Origin: Lelliottia jeotgali
Lineage (GTDB): Bacteria; Pseudomonadota; Gammaproteobacteria; Enterobacterales; Enterobacteriaceae
Assembly: GCA_002271215.1 (NCBI GenBank)
Contig: CP018628.1
Location: forward strand, 2,170,001-2,234,000
DNA length: 64,000 nucleotides
Direction of reading: 5' to 3'
Part shown: piece after piece, positions 9,105 through 17,178 of the stretch
Position numbering within the stretch: the first letter of the stretch is position 1
Layout: the number at the start of each line of letters is the position of its first letter
The notes under the pieces: model-generated
Database searches by the model: none
What the model saw: the letters and a program-made list of their open reading frames with translations, nothing else
Told to the model about the DNA's origin: nothing
Translations under genes and position numbers: made by a program

Positions 9105-10544
9105 ATGACAGTACCCGTACAACATCCTATGTATATCGATGGACAGTTTGTTGCCTGGCAAGGTGAGGCGTGGATTGATGTCACCAATCCGGCCACCGAA
9201 GAGGTCATTTCCCGTATTCCCGATGGACGTGCCGAAGACGCTCGCAAAGCGATTGAAGCTGCCGAACGTGCCCAGGTGGGTTGGGAAGCACTTCCGGCGA
9301 TTGAGCGCGCTGGCTGGCTGCGTAAAATTTCCGCCGGTATCCGCGAGCGTGTGGGTGAAATCAGCGCCCTGATCGTCGCTGAAGGCGGCAAAATTCAGCA
9401 ACTGGCGGAAGTGGAAGTCAACTTTACCGCCGATTATATCGACTACATGGCCGAGTGGGCGCGTCGCTACGAAGGCGAAATCATCCAAAGCGATCGCCCG
9501 GGCGAAAATATTCTGGTCTTCAAACGTGCGCTGGGCGTGACAACGGGCATTTTGCCGTGGAACTTCCCGTTCTTCCTGATTGCCCGCAAACTGGCGCCCG
9601 CGCTGCTGACGGGCAACACCATTGTGATCAAACCGAGTGAATTCACGCCAAATAACGCCATCGCCTTCGCGAAAATTGTGGATGAAATTGGTTTGCCGAA
9701 AGGGGTCTTTAACCTGGTATTGGGGCGCGGTGAAACCGTGGGGCAAGAGCTGGCGGGTAACCCGAAGGTGGCGATGGTCAGCATGACCGGCAGCGTGACC
9801 GCCGGTGAGAAAATCATGGCCGCAGCGGCAAAAAACATCACTAAAGTGTGTCTGGAACTGGGCGGCAAAGCACCCGCTATTGTAATGGACGACGCAGATC
9901 TGGAGTTGGCCGTCAAAGCGATTGTTGATTCGCGGGTGATCAACACCGGGCAGGTGTGTAACTGCGCCGAGCGCGTGTATGTGCAAAAAGGGATTTACGA
10001 TCGCTTTGTGAATCGTCTGGGCGAGGCGATGAAAGCCGTGCAGTTTGGCAATCCGGCTGAGCGCACGGATATCGCGATGGGGCCGTTAATAAACGCCGCG
10101 GCCCTTGAGCGTGTCGAGCAAAAAGTGGCGCGTGCGGTGCAGGAAGGCGCGCGCGTTGCGCTGGGTGGCAAAGCGGCGGAAGGCAAAGGCTATTACTATC
10201 CGCCGACGCTGCTGCTGGATGTACGCCAGGATATGACCATTATGCATGAAGAGACCTTTGGCCCGGTGCTCCCGGTGGTAGCGTTTGATTCCCTGGAAGA
10301 GGCGCTGGCGATGGCCAACGACAGCGATTACGGCCTGACGTCTTCTGTTTACACCCAGGATCTGAACGTGGCAATGAAAGCCATCAAAGGGCTGAAGTTC
10401 GGCGAGACGTACATCAACCGCGAAAACTTTGAGGCGATGCAGGGGTTCCACGCGGGCTGGCGTAAATCGGGGATTGGCGGGGCTGACGGTAAACACGGTT
10501 TGCATGAATATCTGCAAACTCAGGTGGTCTATTTGCAGTCGTAA
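9105..10544 (+). CDS. aldA: lactaldehyde/glycolaldehyde dehydrogenase AldA
   Basis: A 479-aa NAD-dependent aldehyde dehydrogenase, the same length as E. coli AldA, which oxidises L-lactaldehyde from fucose and rhamnose catabolism, and glycolaldehyde, to the acids. The catalytic cysteine is C285 (GQVCNC), the general base E251 (CLELGGKAP) and the oxyanion asparagine N153 (PWNF). The upstream in-frame ATG at 9072 was rejected: the chosen ATG has an AGGAG site 6 bases upstream and gives the family N-terminus MTVPVQHPMY. A CRP-like site and a 10-bp dyad precede it, and a shared bidirectional hairpin separates it from convergent gapC. Confidence 0.97.
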   Translation: MTVPVQHPMYIDGQFVAWQGEAWIDVTNPATEEVISRIPDGRAEDARKAIEAAERAQVGWEALPAIERAGWLRKISAGIRERVGEISALIVAEGGKIQQLAEVEVNFTADYIDYMAEWARRYEGEIIQSDRPGENILVFKRALGVTTGILPWNFPFFLIARKLAPALLTGNTIVIKPSEFTPNNAIAFAKIVDEIGLPKGVFNLVLGRGETVGQELAGNPKVAMVSMTGSVTAGEKIMAAAAKNITKVCLELGGKAPAIVMDDADLELAVKAIVDSRVINTGQVCNCAERVYVQKGIYDRFVNRLGEAMKAVQFGNPAERTDIAMGPLINAAALERVEQKVARAVQEGARVALGGKAAEGKGYYYPPTLLLDVRQDMTIMHEETFGPVLPVVAFDSLEEALAMANDSDYGLTSSVYTQDLNVAMKAIKGLKFGETYINRENFEAMQGFHAGWRKSGIGGADGKHGLHEYLQTQVVYLQS

Positions 10545-10555
10545 CCAGGCAAGAT

Positions 10556-10576
10556 GCGGGCAGCCGGACTGCCCGC
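10556..10576. terminator. bidirectional hairpin between aldA and gapC
   Basis: A perfect 8-bp stem (GCGGGCAG and CTGCCCGC with a 5-base loop) lies in the 38-base gap between the convergent genes. Neither side has a long T run, so termination strength is uncertain. Confidence 0.55.
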
Positions 10577-10582
10577 TGTTCA

Positions 10583-11584
10583 TCAGAGTGCGGCGAATTT
10601 ATCCAGCGTGCGCACCAGTTGGGTCACAAAACCGTATTCGTTGTCGTACCAGGCGACGGTTTTCACCAACTGCACGTCTCCTGCCTCGCTCACTTCCGTT
10701 TGAGTGGCATCAAATATGGAACCAAAGTGAGAGCCGATCACATCCGACGACACAATCTCTTCGTCGGTGTAGCCGAAAGAGTCATTGCCCACGGTCGCCT
10801 TTTTCAGCGCGGCGTGAATCTCCTCCACCGTCACCTTTTTCTCCAGAATTGACACCAGCTCCGTCACCGAACCGGTTTTTACCGGCACACGTTGAGCGTG
10901 GCCTTTAAGCTTGCCGCTCAGGGCAGGGATCACCAGGCCAATTGCTTTTGCCGCCCCGGTAGTGTGCGGGATGATATTTTCAGCCGCCGCACGCGAGGCG
11001 CGAAGATCTTTCCCGCGCGGCCCATCCACCAGCGCCTGCGTCCCGGTGTAGGCATGAATGGTGGTCATGGTCCCAACCTTGATACCAAAAGCATCGTGCA
11101 ACACTTTTGCCAGTGGGGCCAGGCAATTGGTGGTGCATGACGCGACGGAAATAATGGTATCGCTGGCGTCTATAGTGTCGTCATTGACATTGAAAACGAT
11201 GGTTTTCATTTCACCCGCAGGCGCGGAAATCAGCACTTTTTTTGCACCCGCATCCAGATGGGCCTGGGATTTTTCTGCCGACGTGTAAAAACCGGTGCTT
11301 TCAACGACCAAATCTACACCCGCCGAAGACCACGGAATGTGTTTGGCCTCTTTTTCGGCGTAGACGGAGATCGATTTGCCATCGACGATCAACGAGTCTT
11401 CGGTGAAGTCCACGCTCCACGGGAAGGGGCCGTAGTTCGAATCATGTTTCAACAGATAGGCCAGCACTTTGGGGGAGGTGAGATCGTTAATTGCGACGAC
11501 GGTGTTGCTGTCCTGAGTTTCAAGCAGACGGCGCAGAACGAGACGTCCGATGCGGCCAAAACCATTAATGCCAATTTTACTCAT
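10583..11584 (-). CDS. gapC: glyceraldehyde-3-phosphate dehydrogenase, GapC, intact
   Basis: A full-length 333-aa phosphorylating GAPDH that interconverts glyceraldehyde 3-phosphate and 1,3-bisphosphoglycerate with NAD. The Rossmann motif INGFGRIGR is at residues 5-13, the catalytic cysteine is C150 in SVASCTTNC, and the S-loop and C-terminal WYDNEYGF are intact. The position next to aldA and cybB identifies it as gapC, not the main glycolytic gapA. E. coli K-12 carries only a disrupted gapC here; in this genome the frame is unbroken. An AGGAGT ribosome-binding site precedes the ATG. The physiological role of a second GAPDH is not visible from the sequence. Confidence 0.93.
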   Translation of the reverse strand: MSKIGINGFGRIGRLVLRRLLETQDSNTVVAINDLTSPKVLAYLLKHDSNYGPFPWSVDFTEDSLIVDGKSISVYAEKEAKHIPWSSAGVDLVVESTGFYTSAEKSQAHLDAGAKKVLISAPAGEMKTIVFNVNDDTIDASDTIISVASCTTNCLAPLAKVLHDAFGIKVGTMTTIHAYTGTQALVDGPRGKDLRASRAAAENIIPHTTGAAKAIGLVIPALSGKLKGHAQRVPVKTGSVTELVSILEKKVTVEEIHAALKKATVGNDSFGYTDEEIVSSDVIGSHFGSIFDATQTEVSEAGDVQLVKTVAWYDNEYGFVTQLVRTLDKFAAL

Positions 11585-11776
11585 GGTTGACTCCTGTATG
11601 AACTGAACGATGCGACAGTTTGAACTCCTCCAGGCTTAGACCATGTCGGCGAGTGAGGCAATTGAAGATGATTCATGAGCAGGCGAAGTTTTTGAAAAAC
11701 CATACAGAAAAGTTAATGAATTTTTAAGGAAAGCCCGTTATGTTGACCCTTTGTTCGACTTTATCCAGGAAATCAT

Positions 11777-12304
11777 ATGCGTAATAAATATACTGGCCTG
11801 CAAATTGGCATTCACTGGCTGGTGTTTCTTCTGGTGATTGTGGCCTACGCGGCAATGGAGTTACGTGGATTCTTCCCGCGTACGGCGCGTCCCCTCATTA
11901 ATATGATTCATGTTTCCTGTGGGATTTCGATCCTCGTTCTGATGGTGGCGCGTCTACTGGTGCGCCTCAAATTCCCGGCACCGCCGATTCAGCCAAAGCC
12001 AAAACCGATGATCACCGGGATGTCGCACCTGGGGCATCTGGTGGTGTATTTGCTGTTTATCGCGCTACCGCTGATTGGCCTGGTGATGATGTATAACCGT
12101 GGCAACCCGTGGCTGGCGTTTGGTCTGGTGATGCCTCATGCGGCACAGGCAAACTTCGATCTGGTCGACAGCCTGAAGACGTGGCACGTGACGCTGGCAA
12201 ACGTGGGGTATTTCGTTATCGGCATTCACGCCTTTGCGGCGCTGCTGCATCATTACTACTGGAAAGACAACACGCTGTTGCGAATGATGCCGAAGAAGAA
12301 GTGA
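11777..12304 (+). CDS. cybB: cytochrome b561 CybB
   Basis: A 175-aa integral membrane di-haem cytochrome b561 (E. coli CybB is 176 aa), which oxidises ubiquinol and passes electrons to superoxide or other acceptors at the inner membrane. Four membrane segments are evident, with haem-ligand histidines in GIHWLV near the N-terminus, in IHVSCGI near residue 45, and in the C-terminal helices (WHVTLANVGYF and IHAFAALLHHYY). AGGAAAT upstream of the ATG serves as ribosome-binding site. Downstream the E. coli order (ydcA, hokB) is replaced by an accessory insert. Confidence 0.95.
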   Translation: MRNKYTGLQIGIHWLVFLLVIVAYAAMELRGFFPRTARPLINMIHVSCGISILVLMVARLLVRLKFPAPPIQPKPKPMITGMSHLGHLVVYLLFIALPLIGLVMMYNRGNPWLAFGLVMPHAAQANFDLVDSLKTWHVTLANVGYFVIGIHAFAALLHHYYWKDNTLLRMMPKKK

Positions 12305-12478
12305 TTGTTATTAAGCAGAAAAACATTCGCTCTTAAGGCAGGCTTTAACCTGATGATTTGGTTTAAGTCTGTTTAATTTCAACGATGAATATATCCATGA
12401 CAACCACAGGGTTAGCAGTTATAAATGCACTATCCACCACGGACAGGGTGTATTCCAATCTGCAATGCTGTGTGTTTA

Positions 12479-12515
12479 CAGGGCCTGACCGATGTCGGCA
12501 GGCCCTGGATTTTCA
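12479..12515. terminator. strong hairpin between cybB and the accessory pair
   Basis: CAGGGCCTG at 12479-12487 pairs with CAGGCCCTG at 12499-12507, and inner CCG/CGG pairs extend the stem to about 12 bp with one bulge. On the plus strand a short GATTTTCATT tail follows. It may end cybB or a short transcript in the 224-base gap, or the minus-strand transcript. Confidence 0.55.
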
Positions 12516-12528
12516 TTAATGCAGGGTA

Positions 12529-12957
12529 TTAATTAAAGTCGCGAGCGGCGACAGATTGCACTTTCCAGAATCCATCTTCTTTGACCATGCAGTCAATAAC
12601 TGTGTGCTTCTTCTTCTTGCCAAATTCAATATAGACGTTCACGCAAACCGGATCGGTATCACCTGCAACGACGGTAACAAAATCAGCCCAGTCATCGCCG
12701 ATGTACTGAGACTTTGTGAATATGTCTGCATCGTAAAAAGGATCATCGCTATAGTCGGCCTCCTGCGTGCGGCGCAATTTCTTCATCGTTGATGCTGTAA
12801 CGTATTTATCGATTTCATGACTGTCTGTGATCGGGAATTTATCCTCGTTAATTTGTTGCACGTACCACTTATTGAACGCAACAGCTTGCTTTTCTGGATC
12901 GCTGTCCTGGGCTATGGCTGATGCGGCTATGAATATGAGTAGTAATAATTTTTTCAT
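12529..12957 (-). CDS. small secreted periplasmic protein, candidate immunity protein (DUF3828-like)
   Basis: A 142-aa protein with a clear Sec signal peptide (MKKLLLLIFIAASAIA, cleavage expected after residue 16) and a small acidic, aspartate-rich mature domain. I suspect DUF3828 family membership but cannot confirm it. The ATG at 12957 was chosen because it opens the signal peptide; the longer frame to 13065 would run back into the preceding gene. It starts one base after the stop of the amidase gene, so the two are almost certainly translated together. A periplasmic partner encoded directly after a cytosolic cell-wall amidase is the classical arrangement of type VI amidase effector and immunity (Tae/Tai) pairs. 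That role is inference. Confidence 0.75.
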   Translation of the reverse strand: MKKLLLLIFIAASAIAQDSDPEKQAVAFNKWYVQQINEDKFPITDSHEIDKYVTASTMKKLRRTQEADYSDDPFYDADIFTKSQYIGDDWADFVTVVAGDTDPVCVNVYIEFGKKKKHTVIDCMVKEDGFWKVQSVAARDFN

Positions 12958-12958
12958 A

Positions 12959-13321
12959 TTAGTAGTGCCTGTAAATGGTGATTTTTGGCTGAATTTCTCG
13001 ATAGCGAGGGCCAGGGTATAAAGTGCGCTGCGTAAAATCAGAATACCAGGTACCAGAACCATCATAAATGCAGGCGTGCCCGTACTGACTCGGCCCCGGT
13101 AGTGCCTCCATAACAGCTATATCGCCTTCAATTGGCGTACCATAAACTTTGGTAAAGCCTGCATTCTCAAGTGAGCGCCAAAAATTTTTTGCATCAGCAT
13201 CTTCCACGCGGATGCCACCGGCGCGAATTGCTGCAGCAACCGCTCTGGCGCAATGACCACCACTTTTGAGATGAGAGTGCTGGCGAGCATATAAAACTGC
13301 ATCGTGCGGTTTCCATGACAC
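12959..13321 (-). CDS. papain-like peptidoglycan amidase, candidate T6SS Tae-type effector
   Basis: A 120-aa single-domain protein without signal peptide. GHCARAV places a nucleophile cysteine at residue 24 at the start of a helix, and GHACIYDG places a histidine at residue 82 at the start of a beta strand; together with the acidic residue in WYSDF (D95) this is the Cys-His-Asp/Asn plan of NlpC/P60- and CHAP-type amidases that cut peptide cross-links of peptidoglycan. It starts with GTG, supported by AAGGAA 8 bases upstream. A cytosolic cell-wall hydrolase needs export by another route, and size and the coupled signal-peptide partner fit a type VI secretion effector. No hcp, vgrG or other T6SS gene is in the window. 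Confidence 0.78.
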   Translation of the reverse strand: MSWKPHDAVLYARQHSHLKSGGHCARAVAAAIRAGGIRVEDADAKNFWRSLENAGFTKVYGTPIEGDIAVMEALPGPSQYGHACIYDGSGTWYSDFTQRTLYPGPRYREIQPKITIYRHY

Positions 13322-13458
13322 TATTCTATTTCCTTATTAAGTGAGCGTGAATAACGCATGTTTTACACCTGTTTTTGATAATTGTTTGTATTTTAGGGTG
13401 AGATGATATTAACCACTATCCATGCAATCAATATAACTCTTTTCAGTTATTTAAAAAT

Positions 13459-13605
13459 TTAATGCTCGCTATTTTGTTTTTTATTGAAGAAATAAAATCC
13501 GCACAAACAATTATTCCCGGATTTTCTCCCACCCTTACAGCAGTAAACTGGGCCTTGCGCTGCTAACTGCTCCTGCAATTGTTGGTGTTTTTTATAAGAG
13601 TGCAT
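13459..13605 (-). CDS. possible 48-aa cysteine-rich small protein
   Basis: An ATG-started ORF of 48 codons with a distinctive composition: a charged N-terminal helix-like stretch (MHSYKKHQQLQEQL), then a cluster of four cysteines (YCCKGG and NNCLCG about 10 residues apart) and a Phe/Lys-rich tail. The two cysteine pairs could bind a metal. There is no clear ribosome-binding site upstream, which weakens the call. It lies about 140 bases upstream of the amidase gene on the same strand. I do not recognise the family. Confidence 0.33.
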   Translation of the reverse strand: MHSYKKHQQLQEQLAAQGPVYCCKGGRKSGNNCLCGFYFFNKKQNSEH

Positions 13606-13742
13606 ACTGAAAATTAACCAAAAATATGTTAAGCCTGTTTTTCACGCTATTTTGCAAAATATTTTGAACGGACGTTAAGCAGTATCCTTTTGTCTGATAT
13701 CCACTCGAAATCCATAATTTGCATGAATACCTAAACCAAGTT

Positions 13743-13762
13743 ACTATACCCCCCTACAGTAT
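13743..13762. promoter_or_regulatory. FrmR operator
   Basis: ACTATACC and TACAGTAT flank a run of C, giving the partly palindromic G/C-tract type of operator known for the FrmR/RcnR/CsoR family (E. coli frmR has a closely similar ATACCCCCCTATAGTAT). It lies 15 bases before the frmR ATG, where binding would block transcription of frmRA. Confidence 0.8.
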
Positions 13763-13777
13763 CCAGCGAGAGGGCGT

Positions 13778-15201
<1,424 letters not shown>

Positions 15202-15207
15202 TTATTC

Positions 15208-15231
15208 TGCCAGCGGTTTTTGCCGCTGGCA
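15208..15231 (+). terminator. hairpin after frmA
   Basis: TGCCAGCGG and CCGCTGGCA form a perfect 9-bp stem with a 6-base loop directly after the frmA stop. The T content downstream is modest. Confidence 0.6.
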
Positions 15232-15281
15232 CTTCCTGCATTTTCTTCTCTAAAGTGTGACCCATCTGGCGATTTTAGCCG

Positions 15282-15308
15282 TAATCAAATTTCCCGCCGT
15301 GCCGATGA
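15282..15308 (+). promoter_or_regulatory. sigma-28 (FliA) promoter of trg
   Basis: TAAT at 15282, a spacer of exactly 15 bases and GCCGATGA at 15301-15308 match the flagellar class III consensus TAAA-N15-GCCGATAA with one mismatch in each element. The trg start is about 52 bases downstream, a normal leader length. Confidence 0.75.
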
Positions 15309-15359
15309 CTAATTTACAGGCGTGTTTATACGCATTTACCTATAAGAGAGTCGACGGTC

Positions 15360-17051
15360 ATGGACAACACAAAAACGATGCGAAGCCCGCAAACGCTTAG
15401 CTTCCTGCATCATATCCGGCTGGTTCCGCTGTTTTCCTCAATTCTCGGTGGCATCATTTTGTTATTTGCGTTGAGTTCGGCTCTTGCAGGGTATTTCCTG
15501 CTAAAAGCCGATACGGATCTGCAGGATGTCACGTCAGAAATTCAGGTGCGCACGGGGTTGTCGAACAGTTCGAACCATCTGCGTACCGCGCGTATCAATA
15601 TGATCCATGCCGGTGCGGCGAGCCGTATCGCTGAAATGGACGCGATGAAGCAGAATATTTCAGAAGCCGAAACGCGTATCAAGCAGTCTCAGGAAAGCTT
15701 CGCGGCGTACATGAATCGCGCGGTGCGTACACCTGCTGACGAAGCGCTGGATGGCGAACTGAAAACGCGCTTTGATGCTTATATCGCCGGGCTGCAGCCG
15801 ATGCTGAAATATGCCAAAAACGGTATGTTTGAAGCCATCATCAACCATGAGAATGAATCCGCCCGTCCGCTGGACGATGGCTACAATGAAATTCTGCTGA
15901 AGGCGATTAAGATCCGTACCGACCGCGCCAATGCGCTGACGTCCGACGCCCATAAACGTACCCAGCTCGGCCTGATGTTTATGGTCGGAGCGTTTGCACT
16001 GGCGCTGGTGCTGACTGCGATGACCTTCGTGGTGCTGCGCCGTACCGTGATTCATCCATTGCAGCGCGCGGCGCGTCGCATCGAGCAGATTGCGAAGGGC
16101 GATTTGACGATGGCGGACGATCTGACCGGTCGCAGCGAAATTGGGCGTCTCACCCGCGATCTGCAAACCATGCAGCACTCGCTGGTCAACACCGTAGGCA
16201 CTGTGCGTCAGGGGGCAGAGCAGATTTATCGTGGTACCAGCGAGATTTCCGCCGGTAACACCGATCTCTCTTCCCGTACTGAGCAGCAGGCGGCTGCGAT
16301 TGAGCAGACTGCTGCCAGCATGGAAGAGCTGACCGCGACCGTGAAACAAAACGCCGATAATGCCCATCATGCGAGCAAACTGGCGGAAGACGCATCCGGG
16401 AAAGCCAGCCGTGGCGGCCAGATGGTCTCTGGCGTGGTGAAAACCATGAGCAATATTTCGACCAGTTCGAAGAAAATCTCTGAAATTACCGCGGTGATCA
16501 ACAGCATTGCCTTCCAGACCAATATTCTGGCGCTGAATGCCGCTGTCGAAGCAGCGCGCGCGGGTGAACAAGGACGCGGATTTGCCGTCGTCGCCAGCGA
16601 AGTCCGTACTCTGGCAAGTCGCAGTGCGAACGCCGCGAAAGAGATCGAAGGCTTGATTAACGAATCCGTGACGCTTATCGATCAGGGTTCTGGCGAAGTG
16701 GTTGCCGCCGGAAACACCATGAATGAAATCGTCGAAGCTGTTAAGCGTGTCACCGATATCATGCTGGAAATCGCTGCCGCATCCGATGAGCAAAGCCGTG
16801 GGATTGTTCAGGTGAGTCAGGCGATTTCTGAGATGGATAAAGTCACGCAGCAGAACGCCTCGCTGGTGGAAGAAGCTTCTGCAGCGGCGGCGTCCCTGGA
16901 AGAGCAGGGTGCGCGTCTGACGGAAGCGGTGGGAGCGTTTCGTCTGAATGGTGTTACGACAGGACGTGGGAATAAGAGTGCGCCAGTTACCCAGGCTGCG
17001 CCATTGCGCCAGACTGCGGTTGCAAGTGGGGATAACTGGGAAACGTTCTGA
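15360..17051 (+). CDS. trg: methyl-accepting chemotaxis receptor Trg (ribose/galactose), with C-terminal NWETF
   Basis: A 563-aa chemoreceptor strongly similar to E. coli Trg (546 aa), which senses ribose- and galactose-loaded binding proteins. The layout is TM1 (about residues 24-47), periplasmic four-helix domain, TM2 (about 202-224), HAMP, methylation helices (EQQAAAIEQTAASMEEL) and the invariant hairpin tip (NSIAFQTNILALNAAVEAAR). The ligand domain keeps the Trg-typical RTARINMIHAGAASRIAEM segment. Unlike E. coli Trg, which lacks it, this protein ends in NWETF, the CheR/CheB-binding pentapeptide of Tar and Tsr. A sigma-28 promoter lies upstream; a REP pair and a strong terminator follow. 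Confidence 0.95.
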   Translation: MDNTKTMRSPQTLSFLHHIRLVPLFSSILGGIILLFALSSALAGYFLLKADTDLQDVTSEIQVRTGLSNSSNHLRTARINMIHAGAASRIAEMDAMKQNISEAETRIKQSQESFAAYMNRAVRTPADEALDGELKTRFDAYIAGLQPMLKYAKNGMFEAIINHENESARPLDDGYNEILLKAIKIRTDRANALTSDAHKRTQLGLMFMVGAFALALVLTAMTFVVLRRTVIHPLQRAARRIEQIAKGDLTMADDLTGRSEIGRLTRDLQTMQHSLVNTVGTVRQGAEQIYRGTSEISAGNTDLSSRTEQQAAAIEQTAASMEELTATVKQNADNAHHASKLAEDASGKASRGGQMVSGVVKTMSNISTSSKKISEITAVINSIAFQTNILALNAAVEAARAGEQGRGFAVVASEVRTLASRSANAAKEIEGLINESVTLIDQGSGEVVAAGNTMNEIVEAVKRVTDIMLEIAAASDEQSRGIVQVSQAISEMDKVTQQNASLVEEASAAAASLEEQGARLTEAVGAFRLNGVTTGRGNKSAPVTQAAPLRQTAVASGDNWETF

Positions 17052-17061
17052 GCGGGTAAAA

Positions 17062-17138
17062 GTCGGGTGGCGGCTGCGCCTTACCCGACCGACAAAATAC
17101 AAAACCCGTAGGCCCGCGCAAGCGTAGCGCCGCTGGGC
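17062..17138. repeat. paired REP/BIME palindromes, copy 3
   Basis: Two palindromes (17062-17089, GTCGGGT...ACCCGAC; and 17108-17138) between the convergent trg and dehydrogenase genes, of the same family as those near 3, 53 and 57.7 kb. Confidence 0.75.
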
Positions 17139-17143
17139 AAAAA

Positions 17144-17167
17144 AAAAGGGGCCAAGTGGCCCCTTTT
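17144..17167. terminator. bidirectional intrinsic terminator between trg and the PQQ dehydrogenase
   Basis: AAAAGGGGCC and GGCCCCTTTT form a perfect 10-bp stem with a 4-base loop, with A runs on the left and T on the right, so it can terminate both convergent transcripts. Confidence 0.88.
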
Positions 17168-17178
17168 GCTTTGTATCG

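Larger units (their letters stand above)
13322..13777. other. AT-rich intergenic region between the amidase pair and frmR
   Basis: This 456-base stretch is visibly richer in A and T than the flanking backbone, which fits acquired DNA. It should hold the promoter of the minus-strand amidase operon and of frmR. It contains one possible small minus-strand ORF (13459-13605) and, at its right end, the FrmR operator. No remnant of hokB, mokB or ydcA, which occupy this area in E. coli, was recognised. Confidence 0.6.

Noticed and set aside
9090..9986. Roughly 300-codon antisense frame within aldA, and similar long frames within urtA and the opgD gene
   Set aside because: They are antisense shadows in GC-rich conserved genes with no family resemblance.
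12397..12519. A 40-codon ORF after cybB
   Set aside because: It has no ribosome-binding site and runs through the strong hairpin at 12479-12507, so it is more likely non-coding.
12305..12528. hokB/mokB or ydcA remnants, or the sRNA RydC, expected near cybB
   Set aside because: No sequence resembling these genes as I remember them was found; only a hairpin is present.
13502..13610. A plus-strand frame ending in a hydrophobic stretch (LALLTAPAIVGVFYKSAY) as the tail of a degraded gene
   Set aside because: There is no start or upstream coding signal, and the opposite-strand 48-codon ORF is the better though still weak explanation.
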